Of a DNA stretch of 64,000 nt, positions 9,822 through 19,199 are shown piece by piece. The position numbers and the translations under genes were made by a program. Every line of letters begins with the position of its first letter. Position 1 is the stretch's first letter. This DNA is from a candidate division BRC1 bacterium HGW-BRC1-1 (lineage in GTDB: Bacteria > Sumerlaeota > Sumerlaeia > Sumerlaeales > Sumerlaeaceae), in contig PHCB01000008.1 in the NCBI GenBank assembly GCA_002842095.1, forward strand, positions 145,231 through 209,230, in the 5' to 3' direction. Below the pieces are notes generated by a model that saw only the letters and a list, made by a program, of their open reading frames with translations, was not told where the DNA came from and searched no databases.

Positions 9822-11309
9822 ATGCTAACCCTTAATTCCCAACTCAATTTAGATGGTCCCTTTTCTCTTTTACGTGCGGCGCGACTGAAGCACAGAGCTT
9901 TTTCCCCGTTCCGGAATGCGATTCCATCGGTGATGCTCGCTCTGGCGTGCATGGTCGCGACTCCCGCGAGTGCGGAGGTCCGTTCGGTAACAGCCAATCC
10001 GGCGGAGGATTGCTCGACGCAGATGAACATTGGCTGGCATGCGGATCTGGGCGAGACGAGTTGCTCCGTCGTCTACACGCAAAAGTCGGACGCAGCCTGG
10101 GCACAGGCAATGAGGGTCGCAGGAAAGTCGAAGCGATCCGAGGTATTCGACGGGATTGATTCCAAAACTTCTGACAGTAAGGACTGGAAGGAAGAGGCGA
10201 AATTCCTCGACTACGGCGTGACGCTTACGGGACTGAAACCAGACACCGATTACATGTACAAGGTGGCGGTCGACGACACCGTTAGCACCGACCCGGCGCG
10301 ACATTTCAAGACCGCAGGGGCGAGTGAGTTTAGTTTCCTCTGGCTCAGCGACGTGCACGTGTATACGCCTCTTCCCAGACGGACGGATCGTCTCAACACC
10401 GTTTTTGATGCGGCTATCAAGATTGAGCCGAGTGTCGACTTTGTTTATTCGACGGGTGATGTGGTGGCGTGGGGCGGGAGTTATTCCTTTTGGAAGAAAC
10501 TGTTCGAACAGCCGTTCTCTTCGAAATACATGTTCGCCGATGTGATCGGCAATCACGACTGGATGAAGCGACGGGACGGCGGCAACAACGAATTCTTCGC
10601 CGTGGCGCACAACAATCCGACGAACGGCTATGCAGGTCAGGAGGGCGTGAGTTACTGGTTTATCTACGGCGACGTGCTCTTCATGGCCTTCAACACCGAG
10701 GCGATGAGGGACGGCCCCGAAGCTGAGGCTGAAGCAAAGGCCTGGGCGGCGGGCGTTATCGAAAAGCAAAAGGGTAAGTACAAGCGCATATTCATCGCCC
10801 AGCATTACAACTGGTTCGACGGGCGTAACGGCAAGTCGGCCTGGTACGATCATTGGAAAGATTTTTGCGACGAGCATCACGTGACGCTGGCGATGTCGGG
10901 TCACAATCATGTGTACCAACGGACGCATTCGCTGTGGGACGATCAGGTCGTCTCCGACGGCCTCGGTACGGTCTACATGGTAGCGCCATCGTCCGACGGC
11001 GAGCGCGGTGTAGAAGCGGGTCCGCTAACGATGAATGCAGAGAAGCTCGCGTTTACGTATTCGAGTCACGTGTATTCGACTGACGGCCAGGTCAGAACGG
11101 TCGGCTGTGTGCTGGTGGACGTCGGCCCCAAAAGCATCAAGACCCGTCTGGTCTACATGGACGAGCAAAACCAAGCGCAGATTGCGGACGAGCACACAAT
11201 CACCACACTGCCCACCGATGCCTCCAGATCGGCGCTCCCGAGTAAGCGACCGGCGACAAAGACCGAAAAGCCCGCGCCAGAAGTGACATCCGGTACGATG
11301 ATGCAGTAA
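9822..11309 (+). CDS. Exported metallophosphoesterase, purple acid phosphatase-like
   Basis: Hydrolyses phosphate esters outside the cytoplasm. The protein has a hydrophobic export segment (MLALACMVATPASA) ending near residue 50, after a long, basic N-terminal region that leaves the exact start uncertain; TTG at 9801 and ATG at 9822 are in frame. A fibronectin III-like domain follows (AEVRSVTANP to ARHFKTAG), then the calcineurin-like catalytic domain with all metal-binding blocks in order: SDVHVY, STGDVVAWGG, IGNHDW, FIAQHYNWF and SGHNHVYQRTH. This arrangement is that of bacterial purple acid phosphatase relatives. The C-terminus is rich in Pro, Lys and Ser. It stands between the GH2 gene and a small-protein gene on the same strand. 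Confidence 0.88.
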   Translation: MLTLNSQLNLDGPFSLLRAARLKHRAFSPFRNAIPSVMLALACMVATPASAEVRSVTANPAEDCSTQMNIGWHADLGETSCSVVYTQKSDAAWAQAMRVAGKSKRSEVFDGIDSKTSDSKDWKEEAKFLDYGVTLTGLKPDTDYMYKVAVDDTVSTDPARHFKTAGASEFSFLWLSDVHVYTPLPRRTDRLNTVFDAAIKIEPSVDFVYSTGDVVAWGGSYSFWKKLFEQPFSSKYMFADVIGNHDWMKRRDGGNNEFFAVAHNNPTNGYAGQEGVSYWFIYGDVLFMAFNTEAMRDGPEAEAEAKAWAAGVIEKQKGKYKRIFIAQHYNWFDGRNGKSAWYDHWKDFCDEHHVTLAMSGHNHVYQRTHSLWDDQVVSDGLGTVYMVAPSSDGERGVEAGPLTMNAEKLAFTYSSHVYSTDGQVRTVGCVLVDVGPKSIKTRLVYMDEQNQAQIADEHTITTLPTDASRSALPSKRPATKTEKPAPEVTSGTMMQ

Positions 11310-11530
11310 TCGGGGGACAGGTTCGCACCTCGTTCAACGATGCGATCACGCCCTTTTGTGATCAATGCGATACTCGCTGCGCATGAAATATGCAATAGGT
11401 CCGCAGCGTTGATTCGATACAAACTCCCCGATTCTCGCGCCAGCGTGAACAGTGGCTTCTCCTGATAATAGTTTAATGGGGTGGTGTTTGCAGCCTCCTG
11501 AATTTCATCACATCCAGAAGGGAACGGTTA

Positions 11531-11743
11531 TTGGCCAGAGTTAACTATCAGCACGAGAAGCGGCAGCGGGATCTTGCTAAGAAGCGCAAGAAGGAAGAGA
11601 AGTTACAGCGCAAGACGCAGAAGGGCACCGCAGAAGAGTTTGAGCCGGATCCCGGCTATAATTCTCCACTCGAAGACGCACCCGCACCCGCGGACGATGC
11701 TACGCCTGCGGGCACGGATAAGTCCGACGAAAATCAGGGGTAA
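11531..11743 (+). CDS. Small charged hypothetical protein
   Basis: 70 residues, TTG start with AAGGGAA upstream. The first 33 residues are strongly basic and helical (ARVNYQHEKRQRDLAKKRKK), and the last 35 are acidic and Pro-rich (EEFEPDPGY...DDATPAGTDKSDENQG). Short proteins beginning MARVNYxxEKRQRxLAKKKKKEEK are widespread in bacteria and have no known function. It is likely a nucleic-acid- or ribosome-associated protein on charge alone, which is an inference. It ends 5 bases before the convergent MFS gene. Confidence 0.65.
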   Translation: MARVNYQHEKRQRDLAKKRKKEEKLQRKTQKGTAEEFEPDPGYNSPLEDAPAPADDATPAGTDKSDENQG

Positions 11744-11747
11744 GCGG

Positions 11748-12983
11748 TTAGCTCCCTGACGACGGCAGGTCTTTCAGTTTTGGCGTGCGTAGCATCAGCG
11801 CCAGACCTGCGCCTACCAGGAGCATGATGCCGCAGACGATGTAGGCCGTGTTGTAGGAACCCGTCTTGTCGGCGATCTTTCCCGCCATGATGGGACCGAC
11901 CGTGCCGGCTACGCCAAAAGCGGTGAAGACGAAACCGTAGTTCACGCCGAGGTTTTTCATGCCGTAGAAATCGGCGGTGGTGGCCGGGAAGAGCGGGAAG
12001 ATGGTGCCGTAGCATACGCCCGTGAAAGCTGCGCCGAACAGTAGCAGGCTGGGTGTGGTGTAATAGCGGAACAAGAACATGTTCACGGCTTGCAGCACGA
12101 AGAAGAGCACCATGGTGCGCGAGCGACCTAATTTGTCGGAGAAGAATCCCGCCACCAAACGGCCTGAAGAGTTGAACAACGCAAGCATAGCGACCGCCAT
12201 GAAGCCCCATTTCATGGCGGCTTGTTTATCTGCGATGGTGGCCAGGTGGGCGATGACCATCAATCCGGCGGATGCGGTAAGCGCCATGGTAAGCCAAAGC
12301 AGCCAGAACTGGGGGCTGCCGATCATTTCAGACCAGTCCACATCGCGTCGCGCAGAAATGGCGGGCGCGCCTGATGCGGTTGCTTGCGGGGTTTTCAGCG
12401 CGAAACCCGGCGGTGGGTTCTTTAGCAAAAGTGAAAGACACAGCACGATAACCAGTGTGCCAACACCGAGGACAAAGAACGTTTTGCTGATGCCCCCAAT
12501 TTTCAGAAGCCAGGCGGTGAGGGGGGAGATGTATACGGGGGCCAGTCCAACGCCGGAAACTACGAGTCCAGCGATGAGCCCCTTCTTGGTGGGCGGAAAC
12601 CATTTGAGCGCCGGAGGAGTGGTGGCAGAGTAACCCAGGCCGATGCCCATGCCACCAATGATGCCGAAGGTAACGAGAAGCATCATGGGGGTCAGGGCGA
12701 GACCCGAGAGGGCGAGGCCGAGACCAAGCATGATGCCGCCGAGAATAATGGTTATGCGCGGGCCGGCTTTGTCCTGCAGGCGCCCTGCAAAAATCATGGT
12801 GATGGCAAAGGCCACACTGGAGACTGTGAAAGGTAGAGCCGCGTCGGTTCTGCTCCATTCGAGATCCTTAACCAGCGCCTTGCCGATGACGCTCCATGCA
12901 TAGAGCACGCCGAATACCAGGTTCAGACTGAAGGCTGCTGCAACAACGGTCCATCCACTGCGATTACGAATATTATCCGACAT
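11748..12983 (-). CDS. MFS transporter, oxalate/formate antiporter (OFA) family
   Basis: Start set at the ATG at 12983, with GGAG 8 bases ahead; the frame is open to 13034 without a site. The 411-residue product has about 12 hydrophobic helices. The N-terminal helix sequence NLVFGVLYAWSVIGKAL and the loop YSATTPPALKWFPPTKKGLIAGLVVSGVG are hallmarks of the OFA branch, whose members exchange small organic anions such as oxalate, formate or pyruvate. The substrate is not predictable here. It is divergent from a second, unrelated MFS gene 138 bases away, so the shared upstream region may control both. Confidence 0.87.
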   Translation of the reverse strand: MSDNIRNRSGWTVVAAAFSLNLVFGVLYAWSVIGKALVKDLEWSRTDAALPFTVSSVAFAITMIFAGRLQDKAGPRITIILGGIMLGLGLALSGLALTPMMLLVTFGIIGGMGIGLGYSATTPPALKWFPPTKKGLIAGLVVSGVGLAPVYISPLTAWLLKIGGISKTFFVLGVGTLVIVLCLSLLLKNPPPGFALKTPQATASGAPAISARRDVDWSEMIGSPQFWLLWLTMALTASAGLMVIAHLATIADKQAAMKWGFMAVAMLALFNSSGRLVAGFFSDKLGRSRTMVLFFVLQAVNMFLFRYYTTPSLLLFGAAFTGVCYGTIFPLFPATTADFYGMKNLGVNYGFVFTAFGVAGTVGPIMAGKIADKTGSYNTAYIVCGIMLLVGAGLALMLRTPKLKDLPSSGS

Positions 12984-13121
12984 GCTTGAATCTCCAATGT
13001 TGTAAGTTCGATTCGGTCCGACGACATGGCTCATGGCTAAAATCGAAACTTTCGAGAAAAATCGCCTACCTGGCCCCGAACGATTTTTTCAGCAACATCC
13101 CCCAAAAAAAAGTTAGCAGGA

Positions 13122-14309
13122 TTGATCATCGAATTGAAACGCGCCCCTCTTGCCCTGCTCGTCATTGCCTACGCGGCGTTCGTCAGTCTCGGACTGCCCG
13201 ATGCTGTGAACGGAGTCGCGTGGCCGTCGATACGCGAGCACTTCGGTCTGCCCCAGGCCGGACTCGGTTTGCTGGTGGCCGTGGCGGCGCTGTTTTATAT
13301 GGCGTCGAGTTTCATCACGCCGCGCCTCATGGGGCACTTCGGCGTCGGGGGATTGCTCGCTGCAAGCACAGGCATGGTGGTGGCGGGGTTGTGCGGCTAT
13401 GGTTTCTTCGACTCATGGATTTCGTTTTTGTTTTGCGCGGCATGCATCGGTTTGGGGTCGGGAGCCATCGACACGGCTCTGAACCATTACGCCGCCATGC
13501 ATTTTTCGATGCGTCACATGAGCTGGTTGCATGGCTTTTACATGGTGGGAGCTGCCAGCGGACCGGCCATCATGACCACCGTCATGGTGCGCGGTGCCAC
13601 CTTTCGCAGCGGTTACCTCATCATCGCATTTCTGCTGAGCGCGTTGATGATGACCTTCTTCGTAACCCGTCGCTCGTGGAACGATAAATCTTCCACCGAG
13701 GAAGAGGTCGCCGCCTCACCCAACAATGCGGGAACCTGGGAGGCGCTGCATTCGCCCGTGGTTTTGTGGCAGGCATTGGTCTTCCTTTTTGCCTGCGCAT
13801 TGGAGGCGACCGCCGGGCAATGGATTTTCACCGTTATGAAGGAACACCATCACCTCTCCACAGCGGCTGCGGGACAATGGACAACGGCCCACTGGGCCAT
13901 GGCCGCGTTTGGGCGGTTTTTCCTTGGTGCGTGGGCCGAGCGCATGGGCGCTGTTCGGGTGCTGCGGGTCTGCTTGCTGGGAGTTCTCGCGGGGACTCTC
14001 ATCTTCGCTTTTGCGCCCTTACCTTATGCACCTTATGGAGTGCTGTTGATCGGATTGGGACTTTCGGTCCTCTACCCGTTGCTGATGTCGCACACACCGG
14101 AACGGGTGGGGGAGCGGTTAGCTCCGGCCGCGGTGGGCATTCAGGTGGCGTTTGCGGTACTGGGAGCTGCGCTGTTTCCGGCGGTCGCGGGTTTGCTGGC
14201 GGGGCACTTTGGCTTGGGGATGGTCGGGCTGGTCATTGTCGGGCTGGCGCTGGTATCCATCTTCACTCACGAGCAACTGCTTAAGCTGTTAGAGCGCCGG
14301 TCCGTCTAG
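13122..14309 (+). CDS. MFS transporter
   Basis: 395 residues with about 12 transmembrane helices. The first helix IAYAAFVSLGLPDAVNGVAWPSIREHFGL and the motif IDTALNHYAAMHFSMRHMSW resemble MFS members of the sugar/fucose-permease-like branch, but the substrate is unknown. The assigned start is a TTG at 13122; no ATG lies before the first helix and the ribosome-binding site is weak, so the start is uncertain. The stop overlaps the stop of the convergent gene at 14306 by four bases. Confidence 0.8.
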   Translation: MIIELKRAPLALLVIAYAAFVSLGLPDAVNGVAWPSIREHFGLPQAGLGLLVAVAALFYMASSFITPRLMGHFGVGGLLAASTGMVVAGLCGYGFFDSWISFLFCAACIGLGSGAIDTALNHYAAMHFSMRHMSWLHGFYMVGAASGPAIMTTVMVRGATFRSGYLIIAFLLSALMMTFFVTRRSWNDKSSTEEEVAASPNNAGTWEALHSPVVLWQALVFLFACALEATAGQWIFTVMKEHHHLSTAAAGQWTTAHWAMAAFGRFFLGAWAERMGAVRVLRVCLLGVLAGTLIFAFAPLPYAPYGVLLIGLGLSVLYPLLMSHTPERVGERLAPAAVGIQVAFAVLGAALFPAVAGLLAGHFGLGMVGLVIVGLALVSIFTHEQLLKLLERRSV

Positions 14310-15646
14310 GAGCGCTCAAGCAGTCGCAGCACGGCTATCGTGCGGATGAGAAGCGCCTTAACCGTCGGATTCATATCAGCCTCCTCATTCAAGGCCCGCT
14401 TCAATTCCTCCACGGTTTCGTCGAACCATGGCAGCGACGGGAGCAGCGACCAGGGGTTCCACCGCGGAGGACCCTCGGGAGATTTCTCACCGCGTACCTT
14501 TGTTCTCGGTCTGCCACTTGTGCGCAAGTCGGTGGCCACCTGAGAAATTTTGGTTCGGTGAGACTGGGGCAAATCATCGTTGGCAGTCAGGGCATCCATC
14601 AAAAACAACGCGAGGGGAAGAAGTTGGGTTTCCACCGGCAGGGGGACAGGATCCCTATCCGCGCCTGCAAATTCGGGAATCTCCATTTTGTCTAACTGCT
14701 CTGCGGTTGGAGTCCAGATGGTTCCCCAACACCAATCTTCCAGCGCCGGCTTTCTCTGTTCGTTGGGTGCTTGGTCCGTGTTTTCGAAAAGAATTTGCGG
14801 TGGAAGATCGCTTAGCTTTTGCGTGTCGAATTCGGCCTCGGAGTACGCCCGGAGATCGAGAAGACCTTCAACAACCGGGTCTTCCTCCATATCGATGTGG
14901 AGGGGCAGGTGCCCGCAAATGATGACACTTCGCCGGACTTGCTGAATGTGGAGGCGGATTGTGTACAGCATGCGCGAGGTAACATCCGCATAATCGGATG
15001 CGGGAATGGGCGGCAGTTGGTTTTCGCCAGCCTCCTCACCAACAGGTAAATCGATGGTGGTCGGGGTCGGGTTGGTCTCACATTTTGTACAATCGCATTT
15101 GAGGTCGTGTGGCAGCGCAATGTGGTCAAAGAAAAATCCCTCAATGGGATAAGCCGCGGCCAATTCCGCGGCAAGGTTGCCGAGCATGTGCCATACTTCC
15201 TCTTTTGCCGGACACAGATAATTGGGATGATCGTCGCTTGAGTCGGGAAGCGTGAGCGGCACCCGCCGCTCATTTCGGGCTATCAGCTTTTTGTTGTCCA
15301 CAAGAGGGGAACGTGGATAACGCCCGGTAACACCCAGATAAAGCAGGTCCATGCCTGCGTAGATGAACAGATCGTTGGATTCGGCTGCCTCGCAAAGGCA
15401 GCTCATGAGATCGTCGGGCCTGGAGATGCGGCCCAGCACACGCATGGCCTGGGGCGATCTGCGGGCGAGCGAGAGACCACCGAAGAACGCATCGATGATT
15501 ACGGCGTTGAATCCGGCGTCGGAGATGGCTTCCATCACATCTTCGCACCATGCTCTGTCGGCGGCCGGAGGCACACGAAGCCGCAAGGCGCGTGTCTGAG
15601 CAGGCAGAATTAACGGGGCTGTGGAAGCCGAAAGGGTCTCGTTCAT
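14306..15646 (-). CDS. GHL10-like (family 10-like) TIM-barrel protein
   Basis: 446 residues without a signal peptide. The N-terminal half looks like the glycosyl-hydrolase-like 10 barrel: ALRLRVPP...WCEDVMEAISDAGFNAVIIDAF at the first strand, MDLLYLGVTGRYPRSPL, NYLCPAKEEVWHMLGNLAAEL and PIEGFFFDHIALP, where the Asp in FFFDH matches the catalytic Asp region of such proteins. A C-x-C-x2-C cluster (KCDCTKCE) follows directly, as in other GHL10 proteins. The last 200 residues are not recognised. The enzymatic activity is unknown. The ATG start lacks a good ribosome-binding site. Confidence 0.55.
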   Translation of the reverse strand: MNETLSASTAPLILPAQTRALRLRVPPAADRAWCEDVMEAISDAGFNAVIIDAFFGGLSLARRSPQAMRVLGRISRPDDLMSCLCEAAESNDLFIYAGMDLLYLGVTGRYPRSPLVDNKKLIARNERRVPLTLPDSSDDHPNYLCPAKEEVWHMLGNLAAELAAAYPIEGFFFDHIALPHDLKCDCTKCETNPTPTTIDLPVGEEAGENQLPPIPASDYADVTSRMLYTIRLHIQQVRRSVIICGHLPLHIDMEEDPVVEGLLDLRAYSEAEFDTQKLSDLPPQILFENTDQAPNEQRKPALEDWCWGTIWTPTAEQLDKMEIPEFAGADRDPVPLPVETQLLPLALFLMDALTANDDLPQSHRTKISQVATDLRTSGRPRTKVRGEKSPEGPPRWNPWSLLPSLPWFDETVEELKRALNEEADMNPTVKALLIRTIAVLRLLERS

Positions 15647-15771
15647 GCAATCAATGAAGGATATTGTGACGGCTGACTCAAGGGCGAAGGCACGGCTTAC
15701 GATTTATGAATCGATGCGGGGCGTTTTCGGGCTTTACAAATCGGGCTGAGACTTCCTCCAATGCGAACACT

Positions 15772-16581
15772 ATGTTCGGCCGCGTCCTGCGTTTATACCT
15801 CACCGAGATGGCCAAGACCTGGCGGACAAAATTCCCATGGCTTGGCCTCGCTGCCAGTGCGTTGATGGCACTTGTGGCGCGCCAGAGCGTAATGGAGGGC
15901 GGTTCGCCCGGCCAGATGACGGCCGCCGTGTATTTCACGACCTCGATGAACGTGGCGGCCACCGTTATTGTGCCAGTCTTCTCGGTCATCTTTGGCGCCA
16001 TGCTTGTGGCGGGGGAGAGCACGCGGGGAACGGTGCGTACGCTTCTTGTGCGGCCCATCACCCGGTGGGATTTTCTCACGTCGAAGCTGCTGATGGGAGC
16101 CACCTATACCATCCTGCTCTTGGCCGTGAACGCCCTGGCAGCTTTGCCGATTGCCTCGGGCTACCCCCTCAAAACCGCCTTCGATGAAAGCGTGCAGATT
16201 CCCGGCGCCATGGAACAGGTGAGGCTGTTCCTTGCGGCCATGAGTCTCAGTCTGCTTCCCCAACTGGCAACCATGTGCTTCGGCTTCTGCATTTCTGTTC
16301 TCTCGGCCAACGTCGCCACGTCGGTGGGTGTTGCCGCCGGCATGTGGCTCACGCTGCAGCCGGTAAAGGAGTTCATTCGGTTCGGACGTTTCGAACTGGC
16401 TGACTGGCTGTTCTTAAATTACTACGATGCCGCCATGAAAGTGGCCAACGACAAAGCCGGCGGCATGTACGAAATGTTTAATCAGCACAGCATTCACATG
16501 CTCACCGGCACCAGTGTTGTGGCAATTCTGGGGTTCATTGCCTTGAGCTACTTCGTCTTCATCCGGCGCGATTTGAACTAA
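15772..16581 (+). CDS. ABC-2 type transporter permease, orphan
   Basis: 269 residues from the ATG at 15772; the frame is open from an ATG at 15706. Neither start has a clear ribosome-binding site, and the shorter form begins with the amphipathic helix usual for this family (MFGRVLRLYLTEMAKTWRTK). Six hydrophobic segments are visible. The loop ESTRGTVRTLLVRPITRWDFLTSKLL between helices 2 and 3 is the signature of ABC-2 membrane proteins of the NosY/BcrB kind. The ATP-binding partner and any accessory subunit are absent on both sides, so the substrate cannot be inferred and the ATPase must be encoded elsewhere. Confidence 0.82.
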   Translation: MFGRVLRLYLTEMAKTWRTKFPWLGLAASALMALVARQSVMEGGSPGQMTAAVYFTTSMNVAATVIVPVFSVIFGAMLVAGESTRGTVRTLLVRPITRWDFLTSKLLMGATYTILLLAVNALAALPIASGYPLKTAFDESVQIPGAMEQVRLFLAAMSLSLLPQLATMCFGFCISVLSANVATSVGVAAGMWLTLQPVKEFIRFGRFELADWLFLNYYDAAMKVANDKAGGMYEMFNQHSIHMLTGTSVVAILGFIALSYFVFIRRDLN

Positions 16582-16587
16582 GACGCG

Positions 16588-17769
16588 TCAGTAGGGATGG
16601 AACGTCTCCATGAAGGCATTAGCAGCCGTTGAATTGGCATCGAACTCGTAGACCGGTCCTTCAACCAGAGCGACCTTGAAGACGCCACCCGACGCAAATA
16701 TCTGGATACGTCCGCGTCCGGCACGGGTTTCATCCATGGTGAATTCTCCCGGACCCGGTTGCGTGAATTTGTACTCGTATTCTCGCCCCACAAATTCGCG
16801 GTCGGCCAATTCATAGCGTCCAGTTACAACAATATCGGTGAGTCCGCGGTTGCCCATGCGCTCACGGAAATTCTCGAAGTAACCTTCGGCTGCTCCCGCA
16901 GGGGTTTCTCTGGATGAGCTTCTGCGCACCGCATAGGCGCGCATGTCTGTCGTCATCTCTTGGGAGGGAACAATTGCCTTCGCTCCATCGCCACTGCTGA
17001 CCTCTTCATAATCCCATCCCTCGGGGAATACGATGCGGAATTTATAACGGTCATTGGCATAAGGAGCCCCTCTTACCACGGGGGTCGTTATATTGTCCGT
17101 TGATGCGGATTGAGACGTAGTGAGATCTGCTGTTGCTGTGGTTATTGTTTCCGGGCTTTCAGGGATCGTCATGGGGAACAGTGTCTGGGTGCTGACGTTG
17201 TCCGACGGTTGGATCGTCCCCGCAGGGGGCATGAGGTTGGTCGCCGGCGGAGGAGTGCTGGCGACTGCCGGAGGATTCACGCTTCCAGTCGGGGTAGTCC
17301 CGGTTGCTCCGTTCAGGGTTGCAGGCTCCAAATCAGCCAGTTCTTTGGTTTGCCCTCCGACCAGCGAAAGAATACGCTGGTTTTTTCCCGACAGGAAATC
17401 GGTTTGGGTCAGATACACCGGCACCTTTATGCCTCGTTGAAATAAAACCTCTTCAATGGCTGCGCGGGATGCCTGATTCGTTGTGCTGGCCAGAGCGAAT
17501 CGTGAAACATTCGCGGGGGCTGAGGCAGCCCAAGTGTTGAACTTGGAAAGGGAATCGAGGGCAGGACCTTCGGGTGAGAAAACGAAGACGATGGCCGGTT
17601 GCTGTTCGGGTAAACGGACATCATCGCCCACCAGCGGACGAAGGTCGGCCCCTTCAAAATAACCGGAACGCATCACTTCACTGTAGGCCGGTTGACTTGC
17701 TCCGAGGGACAGTAAAATCACTGTGGGAGCCAGGGCCATTCTTAATATCTCACTTGCGCGCCTCAACAT
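16588..17769 (-). CDS. Exported protein of unknown function, thioredoxin-like N-part and PsbP/DUF1795-like C-part
   Basis: 393 residues from the ATG at 17769; a GTG at 17793 overlaps the glgC stop and would add 8 residues. A signal peptide (LAPTVILLSLGASQPAYS) is clear. Residues about 40-140 have a thioredoxin-like look (PAIVFVFSPEGPALDSLSKF, QRGIKVPVYLTQTDFL) but no CxxC, so no redox role. A long Pro/Thr/Ser-rich linker follows. The C-terminal 150 residues (YKFRIVFPEGWDYEEV to FMETFHPY) have the PsbP/DUF1795 pattern found in lipoproteins of unknown role. It follows glgC directly and is probably co-transcribed. No function is assigned. Confidence 0.7.
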   Translation of the reverse strand: MLRRASEILRMALAPTVILLSLGASQPAYSEVMRSGYFEGADLRPLVGDDVRLPEQQPAIVFVFSPEGPALDSLSKFNTWAASAPANVSRFALASTTNQASRAAIEEVLFQRGIKVPVYLTQTDFLSGKNQRILSLVGGQTKELADLEPATLNGATGTTPTGSVNPPAVASTPPPATNLMPPAGTIQPSDNVSTQTLFPMTIPESPETITTATADLTTSQSASTDNITTPVVRGAPYANDRYKFRIVFPEGWDYEEVSSGDGAKAIVPSQEMTTDMRAYAVRRSSSRETPAGAAEGYFENFRERMGNRGLTDIVVTGRYELADREFVGREYEYKFTQPGPGEFTMDETRAGRGRIQIFASGGVFKVALVEGPVYEFDANSTAANAFMETFHPY

Positions 17770-17789
17770 ACTTTTCAAAGTCCTTTCCG

Positions 17790-19082
17790 TCACGCTTCGT
17801 TGTGTCGAAATTCTGGTTTCAGGTTGATTGTCTGACCACCGGCAATTTCGCTACCGGGCAAATCGGTTGGTCCCACGTCGGGGAAAATGAGCACGTTGCG
17901 CCCCACCTTGGTGCCGGGGGGTAGCTTGACACCCTTGCCCATAACCGTTATCCCTGTGTCGAGGATGGTGGGGTGCTCGTGGTTCACTACGATCGGGCCA
18001 ATGCCGATTTGCGAGCCACGATCTATGAGGCATGCCTTGTCGATGATTGTATTTTCGATGGTCACATTTTCTGCGATAAACGTGTTGTTCATAATGATGG
18101 AGTTGCGAATTTCAGCGCCCTTGCCTACACGCACACCCGGGAAAAGAATGCTGTTTTCCACGTGCCCGTGAACCACGCAACCGCGCGGGACGTGACTATT
18201 GCTCACCGAGGCCGCGGGTCCCATCATGGCGGGCACCTCGTTGCGGGCGTTGGGCTCAAAATAGTTAGTCCGCAATTGCCACGCTGCGAGATCAAGGCCC
18301 GAGGCCGGGTCCAGCGTCTCCATATTGGTGTCCATCAGCGAACTGATGGTTCCCACATCGCGCCAATAGCCGTCGAACTCGTAACCGTAGACCTTGTCCT
18401 GAGCGATCATGGCGGGGATTATATTTTTTCCGAAATCGTGATTGCTGCCGGGGTCGGCGGCGTCCTCTGCCAACCGACGCAATAAAACTTCTGCATCGAA
18501 GACGTATACGCCTAGAGAGCCGAGGTTCGAAATGGGGTCCTGCTTGGGTTTTTCCTGAAAGCGTTTCACCCGGCTGTCTTCGTCGAGTTGCACCACACCA
18601 AATCGCGAGGTTTCCTCCCAGGGTACCTGTTGCACAGCCAGTGTGACATCGGCTTTTCTCGCCCGATGGAGGTCGATCATTTTCTGATAATTCATCTTAT
18701 AGATATGATCACCGGAGAGCACCACGACCAGATCGGGTTGAAACCGGTTTATGAACTGACGGTTCTGCCAGACTGCATCGGCGGTGCCTGCATACCAATC
18801 GCTGTCAATCTCGCCGGTGTAAGGGGGGAGAATGCGGCACATGCGACTGCGCCCGGTGAAGCCCCACCATTCGCCACTTCCTATGTGGTCCATCAGCGAC
18901 GCCGGCTTGTATTGGGTACAAATGCCGATATAGGGAATGCCCGCGTGCATGGCATTGCTCAGCGTAAAGTCGATGATGCGGTAAGCACCACCGAAAGGAA
19001 CGGCAGGTTTGGCGCGGCGCTGGGATAGAATTGACAGGCGGGAGCCTTGGCCGCCCGCCAATAACATGGCGACTGTGGTCAT
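17790..19082 (-). CDS. glgC: Glucose-1-phosphate adenylyltransferase
   Basis: Makes ADP-glucose from ATP and glucose-1-phosphate, the committed step of bacterial glycogen synthesis. The 430-residue protein has the nucleotidyltransferase signature MLLAGGQGSRLSILSQRRAKPAV, the FGGAYRIIDFTLSNAMHAGI block, SGDHIYKMNY and the substrate-binding FQEKPK. The C-terminal left-handed beta-helix hexapeptides (IRNSIIMNNTFIAENVTIENTIID) are complete. A GTG at 19091 is an alternative start. It lies 108 bases after a response-regulator gene on the same strand and its end touches the next gene. No glgA or glgB is near, so glycogen genes are dispersed. Confidence 0.95.
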   Translation of the reverse strand: MTTVAMLLAGGQGSRLSILSQRRAKPAVPFGGAYRIIDFTLSNAMHAGIPYIGICTQYKPASLMDHIGSGEWWGFTGRSRMCRILPPYTGEIDSDWYAGTADAVWQNRQFINRFQPDLVVVLSGDHIYKMNYQKMIDLHRARKADVTLAVQQVPWEETSRFGVVQLDEDSRVKRFQEKPKQDPISNLGSLGVYVFDAEVLLRRLAEDAADPGSNHDFGKNIIPAMIAQDKVYGYEFDGYWRDVGTISSLMDTNMETLDPASGLDLAAWQLRTNYFEPNARNEVPAMMGPAASVSNSHVPRGCVVHGHVENSILFPGVRVGKGAEIRNSIIMNNTFIAENVTIENTIIDKACLIDRGSQIGIGPIVVNHEHPTILDTGITVMGKGVKLPPGTKVGRNVLIFPDVGPTDLPGSEIAGGQTINLKPEFRHNEA

Positions 19083-19199
19083 TGGAGGCACTTTCTGTGA
19101 GCGAATGACATGCTTGTAGTCATAGACTCAACTCATGCCCGATGGGTTCTTGCCCTGCAACTCAAAACCCAGTAATACTGGCTTATATCCGCCGGAGGA

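Noticed and set aside
9870..10928. A 352-codon minus-strand frame over the metallophosphoesterase gene
   Set aside because: Antisense to a protein with all catalytic motifs in order.
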